A DNA stretch of 64,000 bases from Vibrio sp. J1-1. Its GTDB lineage: Bacteria > Pseudomonadota > Gammaproteobacteria > Enterobacterales > Vibrionaceae. A model generated the notes under the pieces. It ran no database searches. It was not told the origin of the DNA and saw nothing but the letters and a program-made list of their open reading frames with translations. The stretch covers positions 310,001 through 374,000 of the forward strand of contig NZ_JAKKCM010000001.1 in the NCBI RefSeq assembly GCF_021728395.1, given 5' to 3'. The position numbers were made by a program, and so were the translations under genes. Of the stretch, positions 61,843 to 64,000 are shown piece by piece; position 1 is the stretch's first letter, and every line of letters starts with the position of its first letter.

Positions 61843-64000
61843 TTACTTACTTGCCTGAGCACGGACTTCCGTTAAACGTTTTGCAACTCGATTCACATCT
61901 TCACGACTGAAAATTTCGTCAAGATTCATCGACAGTTTACGACGCCAGTTTGGATATTCATCCACAGTACCCGGGATATTGACCGGTTGATCCATCTCTA
62001 ACCAGTCTTCTAACTGAACGCTAAGTAGAGCTGAGTCACCCGCTGCAACATGCACTTGAAGCGCTTCGCTCAAGTACGAATCCATTGGAACGTACTGCGC
62101 ATCGTGACCAATGCCTTCTGGCATATAACCATGCCAGCGAACGCTATCCAGAATACCTTGCTTACACTTCAAACGATCAGCAAACAGCTCTTCTAGTTGC
62201 TCTTCATCTGGGTACAAACCGATTTCACGGCCCATCTTCAAGTCATCACAGTGCCAAAAACCGCGTAACGTTGGCATATCGTGCGTACATAGTGCCGCCA
62301 TAGATTGCTCAGCGTAATGCTTCGGAGAAATGAAACCGCCGTCGTCTTTTGATGTTTCGAAGAAAAATACCTTGTATGAGTGCACACCAGCATCGCGAAG
62401 AATATCCACGATTTCATCTGGCACTGTACCTAAGTCTTCACCAATAACTGAACATTGATGACGATGTGATTCAAGCGCTAAGATTGCTAGCATGTCTTCG
62501 ACTGGGTAGTACAGGTAAGCCCCTTCCGTCGCCTTTTCACCTTTTGGAATCCACCACAGACGTAGTAAACCAAGTACATGGTCAATACGTAGTGAACCAC
62601 AGTGCTTCATGTTGGCACGCAGTAGCTGGATGTAGGCATCGTAACCAGTAGCCTCAAGTACTTGTGGATTCAACGGAGGTAAACCCCAGTTTTGACCGAG
62701 AGGCCCTAGTACATCTGGTGGCGCACCAATACTTGCGTCCAGAACTAAGTTGCCTTCGTCAGCCCAGGTTTCGCTGCCAGAATCTGCCACACCGACTGCA
62801 AGATCACGGTACAGACCCACAGACATGCCTTTTTCTTCTGCAAGTGCTTGTGCTTCTTTGATTTGATCATCGGCGATCCACTGTAAGTACATATACAGGT
62901 GGACGCGGTCTTTTTGATCTTTAATGTATTTCTGTGTCCCCGCTGACTCGAATGTACGGTACTTCTCAGGGAATACAGGCCAGCCCCACATATTTGCATC
63001 TTCTGCATGCAGATCAGCATGAAGTGCATCAAATGTAGCTTGGTGTAATAAGCTATCACCACCTTTCTCTACGAACTCTAAGAATGCGCGAGCACGATCG
63101 GTATTCTTATCTAAATGACGAGCTTTAAACTCGCTAAATAGAAGCGGCAACACACTCATCTTAAGCGCAGATACTTCTGTGTAATTTACCCAGTGAGAGT
63201 CTCGCGCTTTTTGCAGGCGTTGCTGGAATTCAGCACTACCAACTTGTTGCTGCGCTTCTGCACTCAGGGCGAATTCAGGTACTGATACCACATCAATGTA
63301 CATAATGTTCAACCAGCGGCGTGAAGATGGGCTGTACGGGCTCGCACCTTCCGGGTTAGCTGGGAACAGAGAGTGAATTGGGTTCAAGCCAATGAAGTCA
63401 CCGCCACGAGATGCGATGTCACTAACCAACTGTTTGAGATCGCCGAAGTCTCCGATACCCCAGTTGTGCTGAGTACGCAACGTGTAAAGCTGGATACTTG
63501 GACCCCAAAGCTTTTTGTGTTGAGCAAGCGCATCTTGTTTGTAGCACGCTTTTGGAGTGATGATCAGCGACATTTCGTAAGGCGTTTTACGACGCTTACG
63601 ATTGATGATCAGTTTGTGGTAACCCCATGCCAAATTCTTTGGCAATGCAAACACTAGAGGGCCACCCTCAGCACGTTCATCACGAACAATTTGAGACTGA
63701 AGATAGCCTTCAAGTACCTCTCCTTGTTCTGTTTCTAAACGCCAGCTGAATTCACTCTCACGAGCACTCGTACCTAGGTTTAGTTCCACTTCGACAGGCT
63801 CACCGTCGCGTAAAACAAGAACAGGGGCTAGTACGTCTTTCTTATGCTTCTTCTCAGCAGAAGCTAATAGTTTTTCATCGCTGCTAGTATCGTAGCCAAG
63901 TGAAGCGAGCAAACGGCGCAGAGTCTCATCAGACACTTTAGCCTCATCTCCCCATGCACTGACGTAACTGTCAGCCAATCTCGCCATTGCCGCGACTTTC
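61843..64000 (-). CDS. malQ: MalQ, 4-alpha-glucanotransferase (amylomaltase), partial
   Basis: At least 719 residues are in the window and the frame stays open to the right edge (KVAA precedes the first internal Met), so the true start is beyond 64000. GH77 motifs: LRIDHVLGLLRLWWIP (nucleophile Asp), VIGEDLGTVPDEI (acid Glu) and LCTHDMPTLRGFW (third acid). The long N-terminal domain (about 1-150) matches enterobacterial-type MalQ (about 694-726). It disproportionates maltodextrins to glucose and longer chains. Confidence 0.95.
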   Translation of the reverse strand, partial: KVAAMARLADSYVSAWGDEAKVSDETLRRLLASLGYDTSSDEKLLASAEKKHKKDVLAPVLVLRDGEPVEVELNLGTSARESEFSWRLETEQGEVLEGYLQSQIVRDERAEGGPLVFALPKNLAWGYHKLIINRKRRKTPYEMSLIITPKACYKQDALAQHKKLWGPSIQLYTLRTQHNWGIGDFGDLKQLVSDIASRGGDFIGLNPIHSLFPANPEGASPYSPSSRRWLNIMYIDVVSVPEFALSAEAQQQVGSAEFQQRLQKARDSHWVNYTEVSALKMSVLPLLFSEFKARHLDKNTDRARAFLEFVEKGGDSLLHQATFDALHADLHAEDANMWGWPVFPEKYRTFESAGTQKYIKDQKDRVHLYMYLQWIADDQIKEAQALAEEKGMSVGLYRDLAVGVADSGSETWADEGNLVLDASIGAPPDVLGPLGQNWGLPPLNPQVLEATGYDAYIQLLRANMKHCGSLRIDHVLGLLRLWWIPKGEKATEGAYLYYPVEDMLAILALESHRHQCSVIGEDLGTVPDEIVDILRDAGVHSYKVFFFETSKDDGGFISPKHYAEQSMAALCTHDMPTLRGFWHCDDLKMGREIGLYPDEEQLEELFADRLKCKQGILDSVRWHGYMPEGIGHDAQYVPMDSYLSEALQVHVAAGDSALLSVQLEDWLEMDQPVNIPGTVDEYPNWRRKLSMNLDEIFSREDVNRVAKRLTEVRAQASK

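Noticed and set aside
1-64000. CRISPR arrays, tRNA, rRNA, insertion sequences or phage genes
   Set aside because: No regularly spaced repeats, cloverleaf-like sequence, transposase or integrase-like frame was seen.

Overview
The window reads as a Vibrio chromosome segment, most like the Harveyi-clade vibrios (V. parahaemolyticus, V. campbellii, V. alginolyticus). The evidence is a complete-looking lateral (swarming) flagellar locus with the laf hallmarks (lafK, motY, lafA, lafS, lafT, lafU), followed by vibrio-type accessory genes, including a GlyGly-CTERM serine protease and malS/glgB/malQ. No rRNA, tRNA, CRISPR array, insertion sequence or phage gene was recognised. The species call is inference from gene content and order; no database was searched.

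Region 1 (1-30843) is the lateral flagellar locus. On the minus strand, motY-lafK-fliE-fliF runs off the left edge. Divergent from it on the plus strand are fliM-fliN-fliP-fliQ-fliR-flhB-flhA, a degenerate EAL-domain gene, the flagellin gene lafA, and then fliD-fliS-fliT-like-fliK-fliL-lafS-motA(lafT)-motB(lafU) and a small membrane protein. Converging from the other side on the minus strand are flgB-C-D-E-F-G-H-I-J-K-L and a divergent flagellin-like gene. Divergent from flgB on the plus strand are flgA, flgM, flgN and a lytic transglycosylase. The regulatory hierarchy can be read from the parts: LafK is a sigma-54 activator, a near-consensus sigma-54 promoter sits before fliD, and that operon makes sigma factor LafS, which FlgM holds in check. 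A sigma-28-like promoter candidate precedes lafA. The stator (LafT/LafU) is of the proton-driven type.

Region 2 (about 31000-35200) holds cytochrome b562, a PHP-family phosphoesterase, a secreted serine protease, a small unknown protein and a DMT transporter.

Region 3 (35596-42376) is a tight six-gene operon: a FUSC (AaeB-like) efflux pump, an outer-membrane factor lipoprotein, a DUF1656 (AaeX-like) peptide, an HlyD-type adaptor, a potassium channel and an AI-2E-family permease.

Region 4 (42581-56114) is housekeeping and accessory genes: a DUF2057 protein, fpr, a thioesterase, a VF530-family protein, a D,D-carboxypeptidase, a prolyl aminopeptidase-like hydrolase, a GNAT enzyme, trhO, a secreted fasciclin protein behind an ECF-type promoter candidate, a patatin-like lipase, a MarC protein, nfsA, a decayed DUF1835-type gene, a dicarboxylate/amino-acid symporter behind a CRP-like site, and a YkvA protein.

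Region 5 (56308-64000) is alpha-glucan metabolism on the minus strand: periplasmic alpha-amylase malS, then mtgA (cell wall), glgB and malQ, which is cut by the right edge.
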